NCBI GenBank assembly: GCA_020744225.1 | Contig: JAGMWG010000006.1 | Span: 186,001-250,000 of the forward strand | DNA: 64,000 nucleotides | Direction: 5' to 3' | Origin: Paraphoma chrysanthemicola | Taxonomy: Eukaryota > Ascomycota > Dothideomycetes > Pleosporales > Phaeosphaeriaceae | Shown here: positions 1 to 10,120 of the stretch, in pieces | Layout: each line of letters begins with the position of its first letter | Numbering within the stretch: position 1 is the stretch's first letter | Made by a program: the position numbers and the translations under genes | Notes under the pieces: generated by a model | What the model was told of the DNA's origin: nothing | Seen by the model: only the letters and a program-made list of their open reading frames with translations | Database searches by the model: none

Positions 1-41
1 AGTTTCGTCGCGACCGGTCGTTGTGCTTCTTTGTCCGTCAT
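1..41 (-). CDS. possible start of a divergent gene cut by the left edge
   Basis: On the minus strand an ATG at position 41 opens a reading frame that stays open to the window edge (13 codons, beginning MTDKEAQRPVATK). A TATA-like TATAAAT lies about 80 bases upstream on the same strand. Only the first residues are visible, so no family can be assigned. It would be transcribed away from the alpha-glucosidase at 947, with the CGG array at 380-437 between the two. Alpha-glucosidase genes of fungi often sit beside a divergently transcribed sugar permease, which is the obvious guess but is not shown here. Confidence 0.3.
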   Translation of the reverse strand, partial: MTDKEAQRPVATK

Positions 42-379
42 GTTGTCGATCGCTCGTCGAGAATGTAGAAGGTAGTTGAAGACGCTTGATGTTGCATCAG
101 CATGGCATGATGCAAGATTTATAGTCGTCCATTACGAGCAAGGATGATCAGTGCCGAAGTCAGTCTGCCCTTTGGCGTGGAAATCTGGGGATTAGCGAAG
201 CTCCACCTCCGTAAAACTGCACCCCAACGATTCCAGCGGAGAAAGCAAAATCCCTCAGGCTAAGCTACAAAAAAGAATTCTGAAGCGATGCTTACCACAG
301 CCGTGGTAGTTCCACCAGTCTGGTCAGTTCTTGACAGCTCACGGGGCGAGCCACTGGTGCGGAGAATGAGGAGCCAAGT

Positions 380-437
380 CGGAGGCAACACGGAAGCAAC
401 GCGGAAGCAATACGGAGCCAACGCGGAGACAACACGG
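380..437. promoter_or_regulatory. tandem CGG-N8-CGG array (six CGG triplets, 11-bp period)
   Basis: CGG triplets start at 380, 391, 402, 413, 424 and 435, exactly 11 bp apart, giving five overlapping CGG-N8-CGG units. The repeat unit is close to CGGAAGCAACG, with changes outside the CGG. CGGN8(C/A)GG is the published recognition sequence of AmyR, the Zn2Cys6 activator of amylolytic genes in Aspergillus. The array lies about 510 bp upstream of the alpha-glucosidase ATG and about 340 bp upstream of the possible divergent start. Its role as an operator is inference; a chance minisatellite is the alternative. Confidence 0.5.
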
Positions 438-946
438 GGGCGTCGAAGCGGGGTCTCCACGACTCACGAACGCTGTAGCGCAACGTTGAACTCGCCATGA
501 AGATCTTGTGCATCGCATATCACGCCAATGGGGCCATGGGTGGCCACTTGGGTGTGGCGCGCAATACAAAATGAGCCAAGCGTGCTCATGTTCAGACCGA
601 CAGCGCATTACTCTCATTATTGATGTCCTCGGCTCTTTTCAAAGCCACGCTCATCAATTACTTCTCTGGAGTCTGAGTCTATCCTTGCTGGGTTCGAGGT
701 AGGCTTCCCTGCGTGGTCTTCTGCATCTTCGCCTTCCTCTAGACTTGTGGTTTCGATCAAACACAAGCCACGCCATAACAGTTGGTTCTGGTAGTTCGCA
801 GCGCATTGTCATAAACGATTTCTCGTTCACTTCAAGACCTCTTGTTACAATCATTGAAGCCTCAATATCCTTACAACCTCTGGATATCCAAGAAGCTGCT
901 CCAGCATATCTAAACACTAAACCTTCTTATCGCGGCGTCGAGCAGG

Positions 947-2722
947 ATGTCACCACACGCGGATCCTCTGCACCACAGACGGATGTGGTGGAAGGAAGCA
1001 ACTTTTTATCAAATCTACCCTGCATCGTTCAAAGATAGCGATGGAGATGGCTGGGGTGACATCCCAGGTATACTCCAAAAGATCGACTACATCGCATCTC
1101 TCGGTGTTGACGTCGTGTGGCTGTCTCCCATGTTCGACTCTCCACAGATTGACATGGGTTATGACATCTCTGACTACGAGAACGTATATGCACCATATGG
1201 CACGGTCGAAGACGTGGAGAAGCTCGTTGATGCGTGCCATAGAAACCACATGAAGATCATTCTCGATCTGGTAGTCAATCACACGAGCGATCAGCATGCA
1301 TGGTTCAAAGAAAGCAGAAGTTCAAAGAACAGTCCGAAACGCGACTGGTACTTTTGGCAACCTGCACGCTACGATGAACAGGGCAATTGCATGCCACCAA
1401 CAAACTGGCGGTCCTATTTCGCTGGCGGCACCTGGACTTGGGATGAGCATACCCAGGAGTATTATCTACACCTCTACGACAAGTCACAACCGGACCTCAA
1501 TTGGGAGAATGAAGAGTGCCGCCAGGCCATCTACGACTCCGCAATGCGCTTTTGGCTAGACAAAGGCATCGACGGTTTCCGTGTTGACACCGTCAACAAG
1601 TACTCCAAAGTCCTACCATTCCGCGACGCGCCCATAACCGATCCGACAAGCTACATCCAGCCTGCCGCAGAGATGTGGTGCAACGGCCCACGCATCCACG
1701 AATTTATCAAGGAGATGAACCGCGACGTCCTGTCACACTACCGCACCTACGACGACCAACCCGTTGTGACTGTCGGCGAGCTATCACTCTGCTCCGAGAC
1801 AGACTCGGTCATACCATACATCAGCGCGGTCCAGCGCGAACTCGATATGGTTTTTCAATTCGACATCACGCATCTTGGTCAAGGCCCACCAGGCTGCAAC
1901 GACAAATACGATTTCTCGCCCTGGAAACTCCCCGAGATGAAGCGCATCGTTGAGAAATGGCAATCCTTCATCGAAGGCACAGATGCATGGACAACGGTAT
2001 TCAACGAAAACCACGACAATGGCCGAAGTGTATCCCGCTTTGCAAACGATAGTCCCGAGTGGCGCACCCATAGTGCGAAAATGCTGGCGCTATGGCTTAT
2101 TGGGCAAACAGGAACATTGTTTCTGTACCAGGGCCAGGAAATTGGAATGATCAATGCGCCGAAAGAATGGGATATGAACGAGTATAAGGATGTCGAAAGC
2201 AAGAATTATTGGGCTGAAGCCATTCGCCTAGCTGAAGACGGGACAGACCCGACGCGCAAAGAACGGATTCGACATGGACTACAACTCATGGCGAGGGACC
2301 ATGCGCGGTTGCCGTTTCAGTGGGACGAGAGTGCTGAAGCAGGGTTTTCCACGGGCGAGCCGTGGATGCGTGTGCATGATGAATATAGGGAAATCAATGC
2401 CGCGAAGCAGGAGAAGGATGGGGGAAGCGTGCTTGCATTTTACAAGCACGTGCTGAGATTGAGGAAAGAGCATAAGGACGTGTTTGTATATGGAACTTTC
2501 GAGCTTATGGAGCCAGAGAACGAGAGCACGTTTGTGTACAGGAAACGGTATCAGGAGAGGACGGCACTGGTGGTGTTGAACTTCACAACCGAGGCGCAAG
2601 CGTTGCCTGAGCCTGAGCTCGAGGGTATGGACTTGCTAGTGAGCTCGTATGTGAAAACGGTGCCTAGGGCTCTTCAGCCATTCGAAGGCAGGATCTATAT
2701 CAACTACCAGAATCAGGTCTAG
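947..2722 (+). CDS. GH13 alpha-glucosidase (maltase type), intracellular
   Basis: This intronless 591-residue protein is a glycoside hydrolase family 13 alpha-glucosidase of the yeast maltase/isomaltase group, which releases glucose from the non-reducing end of maltose-like sugars. All four GH13 signatures are visible: DLVVNHT around residue 107, GFRVD with nucleophile Asp214, VGEL with acid/base Glu278, and NENHDNGR with transition-state Asp357. The residue after the nucleophile is Thr215; in yeast enzymes Thr here goes with maltose/sucrose (alpha-1,4) preference and Val with isomaltose. No signal peptide is seen, so it should act in the cytosol on imported sugar. The start at 947 gives 12 extra residues before MWWKEATFYQIYP, where many relatives begin, so Met13 is a possible alternative start. 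The upstream CGG array suggests control by an AmyR-like activator. Confidence 0.92.
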   Translation: MSPHADPLHHRRMWWKEATFYQIYPASFKDSDGDGWGDIPGILQKIDYIASLGVDVVWLSPMFDSPQIDMGYDISDYENVYAPYGTVEDVEKLVDACHRNHMKIILDLVVNHTSDQHAWFKESRSSKNSPKRDWYFWQPARYDEQGNCMPPTNWRSYFAGGTWTWDEHTQEYYLHLYDKSQPDLNWENEECRQAIYDSAMRFWLDKGIDGFRVDTVNKYSKVLPFRDAPITDPTSYIQPAAEMWCNGPRIHEFIKEMNRDVLSHYRTYDDQPVVTVGELSLCSETDSVIPYISAVQRELDMVFQFDITHLGQGPPGCNDKYDFSPWKLPEMKRIVEKWQSFIEGTDAWTTVFNENHDNGRSVSRFANDSPEWRTHSAKMLALWLIGQTGTLFLYQGQEIGMINAPKEWDMNEYKDVESKNYWAEAIRLAEDGTDPTRKERIRHGLQLMARDHARLPFQWDESAEAGFSTGEPWMRVHDEYREINAAKQEKDGGSVLAFYKHVLRLRKEHKDVFVYGTFELMEPENESTFVYRKRYQERTALVVLNFTTEAQALPEPELEGMDLLVSSYVKTVPRALQPFEGRIYINYQNQV

Positions 2723-2794
2723 AGGGGGGTATACTACAATGCCAATACCAATGCCAACCCAACCCACACTCCGCACTCCCACCATGTTTACCTA

Positions 2795-3837
2795 TCATGT
2801 TGATCCCAAGAACGGAATATATCTGTACAATTCATCATACTCCTTGCCAATCCACCCCACTACCTTGCCATCTCTCCCCACAATGCCTAGTCCACCAGCC
2901 AACCATAACCCCGCCACGACCGCGGATATCCCGTTGATCGTATACCACCGCCTTTTCCGTACCAGCGCTTTCTGGCTCTCGTTCGGTGATACCTGTGACG
3001 GCGCCCAACCGAGCCACTTCGCTGCACCCCAGACAATATGCCACGTCCCGATAGTCACTAGCGCGGAGAAGCCCGCGAACGAGATGAACGGATGCGATGC
3101 AAAGCCATGGCTTATGTAGCTCAAGTTTATGAGCGATGAATCGCCGTGCGCGTACAGGGGGAGTATTCGCGTCGTCCACACATGGAAACTCGCAAGCGGT
3201 ACAAGTGCATATCCCAACGCACTTGTTCCGCTGAGCGCTGGCCACGGAATGGTTCGCCTATCGCCGCGTGTTTCTGCGCCGTATCGCCGTAGTGCTTGGC
3301 GTCGGCGATACAGGCGGAGAGCGATACCGGATGCGACGTGTGCGACGAGTGGTATGCCGACAAGGAGGGGCTCAGCGATAGGGGATTGGTAGTATGGGCG
3401 GGTGAGCAGGAGAGAGCGGTTTGCGGAATGCATCGAGCGGGTGACGAGCGGGATGAGAGATGTGTTTGTGATGTGAAATGCGGTGAAGAGCGTGAAGGCA
3501 TACGAAGTGTAGCGCTGGGTGCGGGTTACTGGGTATCGGAGTTAGTATATCTGATATGCGCAACGTAGTTCTGGGAGGACAGTCGTGTAAGATGGGAAGA
3601 CTTACACCACCACACAACGCCATGGTCACCCAACCGTAAGCCCAACGTTCCTGTTCTTTTCACACCATCTGCGCCTGGTCCCCAGCTTTCACCCTGCTGC
3701 TGGTCTGGAAAGTAGCTTTTTTCTTTGTATTCCGCGGGCGTCTCTTCGACTGGTGAGGGGTCGACTTCCGTAAGGCCTAAGACGCCTACATCGTCGTCTT
3801 CTATTGGCGGAACTTCGGGGTCCTGACGCGAAGCCAT
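2795..3837 (-). CDS. mcp1: MCP1-like mitochondrial membrane protein (DUF1691)
   Basis: Two exons (3837-3606 and 3528-2795) joined by a 77-nt phase-1 intron (GTAAGT donor, CTAAC branch, CCCAG acceptor) give 321 residues. The N-terminal 75 or so residues are acidic and low in complexity. The rest carries several hydrophobic spans and the arrangement HVWTTRILPLYAHGD ... SYISHGFASHPF ... GTWHIVWGAAKWLG typical of the DUF1691 family, to which yeast Mcp1 belongs. Mcp1 is an outer mitochondrial membrane protein linked to lipid homeostasis and able to compensate for loss of ERMES and Vps13 functions. The frame also extends upstream of Met 3837 to 3987, but that stretch reads like a 5' leader. It is divergent from the C2H2 gene at 4143, leaving 305 bp of shared promoter. 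The family call is by remembered pattern. Confidence 0.75.
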
Positions 3838-4142
3838 AGTGGCAGGGTGGTGAAGGTGGCAGAAAGTGTGTTGAAATGTGTAAGAGCGATCGGGATGACG
3901 TTGATTCGCGGTGAGGCTGAGGGTCTGTGCGGAACCGAGGCTGAGGTTTTTGTGGGTACTGGGTTGAGCTTGTTTGGAGCGCAACATGAGCGAAGCATCA
4001 CAAACTCACGAACTGCAGCCACGGCCTAACACATTCTAGAACCGAGCTACGCCCCCTGTATACTGTCGAAATACATCAATACTGCCTCTAACATCAACCT
4101 ACGCGCCTTCGCACTCAAGAAATCGGCACCACATCCATCAAC

Positions 4143-4724
4143 ATGCCTCCACGCAACAATCCCGTCCCCAACGCCGTCCGCCTCTTCAACTGCACCATAT
4201 GCGACAAGGGTTACCCACGACAAGTTGACTATGAGAACCACCTCCGATCCTACGATCACAACCATCGGCAACGTCTCGCCGACATGAAGAAATTGACCGC
4301 GAGCAATGACCCCGAGAGCAATAAGCCGAAGCAAGGGCTCGAGATGCGGAGTATCAATGTTGAAGAAGCCGGGAAGAAGATGGCCACCGGTGGGCGGTTC
4401 ACTAAAATCGGTGGTGGTGGAGCTGCAGCCGGAGGAGGGAGGTTCAAGAAGGTGGGTGTTGCGGTTGGAGCGAAGGTTGAGGAGAAGAAAGAGGAGGTCG
4501 TGGTAGAGAATACAAATGCGGTGGAGGAAATTACTCCAGCTGTTGAAGTACCCAAGAAAGAGGCAGAGGCAAAGGAAGATGAGGACACAGTCATGAAAGA
4601 CGACGAGGAAGACGCGATCACCTGGGAAGAGTATGATTTCACGAAGCCAACGGGATGCGATCATGAGACTTGTGCTGGATGCAAGACTGATGGAATATGG
4701 AGTGGTGAGTGGGTCGCGGTTTGA
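4143..4724 (+). CDS. single C2H2 zinc-finger protein, GPATCH8/ZNF804-like finger
   Basis: A 193-residue protein. Residues 14-45 form one finger (FNCTICDKGY..., then H33 and H39) with the spacing of matrin/U1C-type fingers and strong similarity in layout to the N-terminal finger of animal GPATCH8 and ZNF804A, which continue with a basic helix like RQRLADMKK here. Such fingers are usually RNA- or splicing-related, but the function of the fungal proteins is not known to me. The middle is Gly-rich (GGGGAAAGGG), followed by a Lys/Glu-rich segment and an acidic patch (EDEDTVMKDDEED). The tail holds a short CDHETCAGC Cys cluster that could bind metal. A strong GTGAGT lies at 4704, so a spliced alternative C-terminus cannot be excluded. 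Confidence 0.8.
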   Translation: MPPRNNPVPNAVRLFNCTICDKGYPRQVDYENHLRSYDHNHRQRLADMKKLTASNDPESNKPKQGLEMRSINVEEAGKKMATGGRFTKIGGGGAAAGGGRFKKVGVAVGAKVEEKKEEVVVENTNAVEEITPAVEVPKKEAEAKEDEDTVMKDDEEDAITWEEYDFTKPTGCDHETCAGCKTDGIWSGEWVAV

Positions 4725-5604
4725 CTAAACATGGATGGGCCTCGAATCGATGAACCCGAAACGGCCTAGCAATTCATTTCACTACCGCAACATCCAGATG
4801 TTGGCCTCGGGATAGGTGCGACCATGGCTACAGCTGTCTCTGGAACTTACAGCGTGGTTTGAGCATGATTCCAGAATGTCAACTCGGACGCTCCAACCAT
4901 CTCTAGGATTCATGCGTGCCAGAGCCACCTGTTCTCCACGATTCCGACACTGCAGCTCGCGCCCGTCTCTAGTCTTATCACACGTTGAGCTCTGATTATA
5001 GCATCGACGCCCAGCTTTCCGAAAGAAACGGTCAAACACTTTTAGACTGGGTGTGAAGGGTACGTCGATGACATTGAAGAGCTCGACCGACCTAGGTAGA
5101 TGACACTGGTCGTAGAAACCGGCGAACAGGAACAGTATAACCTTACTGCGGCTTCGATAAGTATCATGACACTCGGCATGGGAGTCCAGCATATCCACAT
5201 CACTAGTCAGTTGAGACTCGTCATGCTAGAGAGCAAGTATCTGTCAAAGTCGCTGTATAGTAAAAGTAGCGCTGCGGATTCCGAATAGATTTACACAAGT
5301 CGATGTTAAGCGAACGATTGAAAGCTACAAAACGTTCGTTCTTTAGCCATTGCTTTCTCGTTTCCGGAAGTCCCCATTAAAGGAAGGCGCCATGAAATCC
5401 GCATGTCGGCATTTAAACGACCTGTCCAATGCCGAATCTGCAGGGTCGCTTTGCTCTCAAAACCTTCGAACCATTCATGCCTGTCCATCATTTCATATTC
5501 GAATCTGCTCCAGCACGCTTCATTGGTACTCACTCCTTTCCAATGGACTTCGCTGGCACCTCGCCAGCTTCAACATCTTGACGCACCCAATATCCCCAAC
5601 GCCT
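4725..5604. other. gap: intergenic, only the weak ORF at 4782-5198
   Basis: Apart from the uncertain minus-strand frame at 4782-5198, I see no gene here. The left part is the 3' flank of the C2H2 gene. Positions 5540-5604 hold an in-frame continuation of the next gene beyond its TAG stop. Confidence 0.5.
4782..5198 (-). CDS. possible small Cys-containing protein (uncertain)
   Basis: An open frame of 138 codons on the minus strand has a segment of gene-like composition with spaced cysteines (RRCYNQSSTCDK...LQCRNRG...ILESCSNHA). A consensus GTAAGT donor follows directly after ESCSNHA, so if the gene is real its last exon would lie further left, below 4850. An acceptor-like CTACCTAG precedes the SVELFNVIDVP stretch, so the start is also unclear. 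I recognise no family. It may be an orphan gene or chance. Confidence 0.25.
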   Translation of the reverse strand: MDMLDSHAECHDTYRSRSKVILFLFAGFYDQCHLPRSVELFNVIDVPFTPSLKVFDRFFRKAGRRCYNQSSTCDKTRDGRELQCRNRGEQVALARMNPRDGWSVRVDILESCSNHAVSSRDSCSHGRTYPEANIWMLR

Positions 5605-6478
5605 CTAATTAGCACCGGTGCACGTCTCCTCCGGTTGCCGCACCATGCATAACACTGGCTTCTCCTCGTGCGTAATAAGGTAAAGGCAGACTTTTTTTGC
5701 TTGAACGCATCTCTCACACGCGAACATGGGATCTTTGTCTGGGCGCAGAGATTCTGCGGGGGCGTCACATCCTGCCATCAAACTACCAACGCATAGCGGC
5801 TTGTCAAGGTACTTTGAGGCCAAAGCTGCATCTTCAGCGATACGCTGAGAGAATCCGGAAAGACCGCCGCGTGCTGATACTGTCCGTTTGAGGCCCCCGC
5901 TGAGACGTCTTTGAATGCGCCGTTGCAGTCTGTTGGTATTTTGAAGATAGACGGTGCCATTGTGTCCGGAAATTGACATCATTACTTGCAGCTCTTGGAA
6001 GGACAAGGATGCGACGAATTCGCGAACATCTTTTGATGTGTCTTGGCCTTCATGCTTGACCGCCTCAGTCGTTTCTTCGTCGCAGATTTGGTCGTTCATA
6101 TCGTCCCTTGGCACATCTTCATCAGCTTCTTTCTTGATCGCTACCTGGTAAGGCTTCTTTTCTGGTAGACTCTTGAGACCCGAGCCTAAGTACCTGAGCA
6201 TTAGATACCGCTGCGTGAGCTGGCTCGGTTCTTGATGACCCATGCTCTGTCAATACTTTGTTAGCTGACATGCGTGCAAGTGATAGCTATCCGTCCTGAG
6301 TCTCACTTTTGACGGCCTGCTGTTTTTCCAGTTTCTGCAAGCTTGCTTTGAGCGCTTCAACGAGCTTTCCGCGTGAAAGATATTTCAGAGAATCGTCACG
6401 ATCTCCGTCGGACTGCTGCAGCAGGTAGCGTAGCAGTTTGTTGGGGTCTGCATCTACATACATCGTGTTGTAGGTCAT
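5605..6478 (-). CDS. uncharacterised Cys/Trp-tail family protein, copy 1 (C-terminally truncated)
   Basis: Two exons (6478-6307 and 6185-5605) joined by a 121-nt phase-1 intron (GTGAGA donor, TTAG acceptor) give 250 residues. The start MTYNTMYVDAD was chosen because the neighbour at 6759-7403 begins in the same way (MMYLHDD), followed in both by a Leu-Leu pair about ten residues on. The C-terminal region has CERCVQAKKVC and, 13 residues later, LCMV, which line up with the neighbour's CCKDRTPC and LCLV. From that LC the two align without gaps up to YW. In this copy the codon facing the neighbour's conserved Trp is TAG (5607-5605); after it the same frame continues RRWGYWVRQD for 24 codons to a second stop. 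I do not know a function; I believe the family is lineage-restricted and expanded in dothideomycetes, which is inference. Confidence 0.6.
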
Positions 6479-6758
6479 ATTTGGTGTCGGAGACGATGCA
6501 AAAGGCGTCGGAGGCTTTTCAGGTGAGATATTGACGAGTGGTGAAGGTGAGGTCAATAATAGTGAGACTGCTCGCGCGTTTGTTGATGCGCAGACCACGT
6601 GATATTCTATAGTGACCTCAGTATACTCGTTCTGAAGCTTGCAATTTCGTTCCGCATCCTTGTGGCCCTATTTTGCTGCTCTCATTGATGTCCTTGGTGC
6701 ACCTGAACCGCATATGGCCCCTCGACTTCAATCAACCAGCCACCTTGTACCGGGCATC

Positions 6759-7403
6759 TCACCGTCTCTCGCTTCCCATCAATCGCGCCGAAGCACAGGA
6801 ATCAGTCCCCTTCTCCCAAAGCCAGTACGCCAACTCATTCCACTCTGCATTTCCCCCTAGTTTTAGCGGAAACGGCACAAGACAGAGCGCGAACTCCATT
6901 TCTGCACGCTGAAAGACATGCATACAGGGAGTGCGATCCTTGCAGCATTTATCATCCGCCGATTGTGCCTGTTCTCCTCCAAGCCCGAATTCCTGGTTAG
7001 GACGCGCGGAATCCTGACCAGGAGGTGCTTTGCCTGAAAACTGCCTTGTAAGATGATTACGAACACAGAACGATTTACCGCCGAACTTATCCGCAGTGTA
7101 GTTCCCTGGGTTCCTCTTTAGTTTCCGATAATTGATATATCTTTTCTTGTCACCTTCAACACACATACCGGCAGCCTCACACTTCCGCACAATTTCATAG
7201 AGCACTTCTTCGGGGAGTTCGTAGATGTCGTGGTACTTCGGACTACCATCGGCTGTCGGAATACGAAGAAGCACCGGTTTCTCAACGGGGTCTGATTCTG
7301 AGACTGCCGGCGAAGTTTTGTTGAGAGTGTTTTGGTTGCTCATACCGACGCTCAAGAGTTGTTCGAAGACGAATGTCCCAGCATCATCATGGAGGTACAT
7401 CAT
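6759..7403 (-). CDS. uncharacterised Cys/Trp-tail family protein, copy 2 (intact tail)
   Basis: An intronless 214-residue protein from ATG 7403 (the frame is open further up to 7502, but the MMYLHDD start matches the neighbour). The centre contains LPEEVLYEIVRKCEAAGM and a Lys/Arg-rich stretch. The tail has CCKDRTPC, LCLVPFPL and WNELAYWLW, a layout of clustered cysteines followed by a Pro-Leu segment and a W-x-E-L-x-Y-W end. It is the tandem relative of the gene at 5605-6478, same strand, 280 bp apart. The cysteines could bind a metal, but nothing in the sequence proves it. I recognise no known domain. Confidence 0.6.
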   Translation of the reverse strand: MMYLHDDAGTFVFEQLLSVGMSNQNTLNKTSPAVSESDPVEKPVLLRIPTADGSPKYHDIYELPEEVLYEIVRKCEAAGMCVEGDKKRYINYRKLKRNPGNYTADKFGGKSFCVRNHLTRQFSGKAPPGQDSARPNQEFGLGGEQAQSADDKCCKDRTPCMHVFQRAEMEFALCLVPFPLKLGGNAEWNELAYWLWEKGTDSCASARLMGSERR

Positions 7404-8813
7404 CTTTTGTAATACTCGCTGTTTGCTTCTAGACGATCGTGGGACCCGTCGCTGTGGCTTTGTGCATGCTGCTCGCACACAGTTGCGGTTTGGCAAGACC
7501 ATGTGACCAATTTCGTGTCAAAGCCACGGCGTTGTATCGATTTCACGCAATGCACTCATTCTCCCGATACCTCATGTTCGATTAATGTACATGCGAATAC
7601 ACGTTATATCAACGCGGGGTCGAAAGAGAACACTGAGAAGTATTTATGGACATTGCCGGGAGCAAGCACAACGCCCTGGTCGTGCAACACTCCTGCCTGC
7701 CCCTCACTGCCCCTCATTGTATGCCGAAGGCGCGTCCCATGGCAAGTGGCGCCATACATGTCTACGCCCAAATAGTGTCAAAATAGTTAAGCTTTTTGAA
7801 TAGCGACAGCTCCATTTGCTGTTGGGCCAAGATGCCATGCCATACAGGTCAGAATGCCCGTTCGCGCTTCAACAGTCGATGGCAAGTCTCGCAAAGAGTT
7901 TTGGAAGCCTCTTACCAATTTCCGAATCCCTGGCAAGAGCAGAACCTAACAAAAGCCTTCTTGATGCCACGCTGTACAATATTGGCACAGGCCTCGACAT
8001 GGCGTGTACAACGCGCGAGAGCTACACAGAAAGTGGATCGTGCGCATGGACCATTTCAAGCAACATGGCCCTCAATTCCACCTCACGAGTGCGCACGGAA
8101 ACGAGTGAAAGAAATAGAAGGTTCCTGCCTTCTGAATCCGGAAGATTCTATGGACAGACGTAATATGCGACTGCTCACGGAAGTATGCTAGGTGTCTATG
8201 GAGCGCTTGGCAAACTTTTGAGTGTGAAACAACGGGAGTCGATTGAGTTCTTCGCTCAACGCGAGAAGAACACCGTGGTGCTTCTGTATGGCTTTGCATG
8301 TGTCACTACCCAGCTGAGATGCTTTCCATTTTGAGAACCCAGATCCAAGACTTCCTACATGGACAGCACCGGAGCCGGGGTGGTGATTTTCGTCTCAAGT
8401 AGAGCCGAACACACGTACTACGATGCTCTTCCTCTCGTGTTCGAAAACTAACTCGATCCTTTTCTGCTGCCTCACACATAGGAGTCTTCGAAGCACTGCA
8501 TGGACACCTAGTGTTCTGCTGCAAGAACTCCTTGGGCGCGTTGAGCTTTGCATGAAGCGTGCGGCCCGACTCCTTCACAACGGCTGCAGCATCGGGGCCT
8601 GAGAGCACTTTTGGTTGTTATTCTTCGGCCAGCGTACTTCTTCTCACTGCGAGGACCTGTTGTTCTGATCTGACCCTTTCGTGACAGTGATGGAATTTCC
8701 TCAAGTTCATACTTCTATATAATGAAGTTTCTATCGATACATTTGTTCATAACGCCAAACTTCGCAGCGCTTTTGGGTATCCGAGCAGTATATACAGAAT
8801 GGGACCAGCCCAA
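7404..8813. other. gap: 1.4 kb with no convincing gene
   Basis: Several short frames overlap on both strands. The only gene-like stretch is on the minus strand at about 8510-8600 (reads GPDAAAVVKESGRTLHAK), preceded by an acceptor-like CTCTCAG; I could not build a complete gene around it. The right end is the 3' flank of the rhodopsin-type gene. Confidence 0.4.
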
Positions 8814-10120
8814 CTAAAGCGCTTTAGATCTATCCTCATAAGTAACACTATACTCCACGCCACGTCTAATGATCATTTCTTGACTGTTACCACTTGCAAT
8901 GCTGCTGTCACGATCTCCAGGTGCTCCACTCATGTGCACACTTGTATCCGCACCAATATCTCGCATCTCGACAAAGTCTCCGCGCTTCATGCTCCTTCCT
9001 GAAGTGCTTTGAGAGATCGAAATGCCGTTCCCACTTTGTTGCGACCTTCCCCCATCTTTGGCGACGATATTTCCATTCCTAGATGTCGCGTTTCGCATGA
9101 CTGCGAGTGGATAGGTGCCGTCCTCGCGTGCCTTGGACCCGTAGCCATAGTAGGGCATGTCTAGGTCAATTTCCATGCCGAAGCCTGAATTGAAGGATCG
9201 CATGAATGACTTGAGCGTCGGAATCGTTGCAGATAGAAGCGACCAGAAAAGCTCGTATTGTTGGCAGACGAGAGCTGGGATGATCGCTTTCGATACATCG
9301 GTGCTTGTTGCGTACGCCGAAACGTAGTGAAGATGCAGCGCCGCGAATCCGATGACCGGTATTCTGAAGCCAAATGCTACGGCGACTTGCAACTTGATAT
9401 AGCGCTTCATTTGAATAGGCCAGATGAATACAACTGGTAAGATGACCAACAGGAGTTCTGTGAGCATGTCGAAGGCTGCGATCACGCGCCACCGGGTGAG
9501 CTGGTCTTCGCATTGGCGCAGTGCATCACCTCGACCAAACCCAGGCGGACTGCATTGAAGCGTGAGTGCGATTATGGAACCGATGGCCCACACTATGGTC
9601 ATGACTAGTGTCGCGATACACAAAATTCGAGCCTTTTTCGTCACGCTAATGTCTCTCGTGAAGAGTCGTAACATCAGAGCCGCAACTGAAGACTTGGCCA
9701 TGGCGAGGCTGAGTATCAAGAAGAATTGTGATGCAAACATTGCCTTTTTCTTTCAGTTAGCTCGTATTCGCAAACCTTTTGGTCGATCTCACCTTTCCAA
9801 TGGACGGCACTTCCGCAATGTCGATCAGATTCGTTGACTTGCCCAGGCCTTTGCGCATCGCTATGAAGAGACATGACACCTCGCCTAGTTGTAGAAACTA
9901 CATTTTGTGAGAAATGATCATCGCGATTGCGCAACTAACGTACTGTCGCCACTGTGACTGTGGAGTCGTCTGCCCCGTACATATTCCATTTTATGTGCAG
10001 TCGGACAACCAGCACAAGTGTGCAATAGATCAGACAAAGGATGGATGATATCCAAAGGTTCCCAGAAGAATCATCCGCAGTGATTGGAGCGAAACGATGA
10101 CTCGGTGGAGTCGAAGCCAT
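8814..10120 (-). CDS. fungal rhodopsin-domain integral membrane protein (7 TM)
   Basis: Three exons (10120-9944, 9897-9793, 9743-8814), separated by phase-0 introns of 46 and 49 nt, give 403 residues. Seven hydrophobic spans are visible: in exon 1 (LWISSILCLIYCTLVLVV), exon 2 (FLQLGEVSCLFIAM) and five in exon 3, ending with ELFWSLLSATIPTLKSFM. Charged inter-helix residues and a Cys in the loop (LTLQCSPP... and ...RQCEDQ) match the fungal rhodopsin-domain family (PTH11-related membrane proteins without the CFEM domain). The last 120 or so residues form a Ser/Gly-rich cytoplasmic tail. Members are presumed receptors or sensors; no ligand is known. The short second exon was placed by its canonical junctions and its hydrophobic content. 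Confidence 0.8.

Noticed and set aside
6240..6310. Exon of the 5605 gene starting at MGHQEP
   Set aside because: No phase-0 donor fits; the in-phase GTGAGA to TTAG intron removes this stretch.
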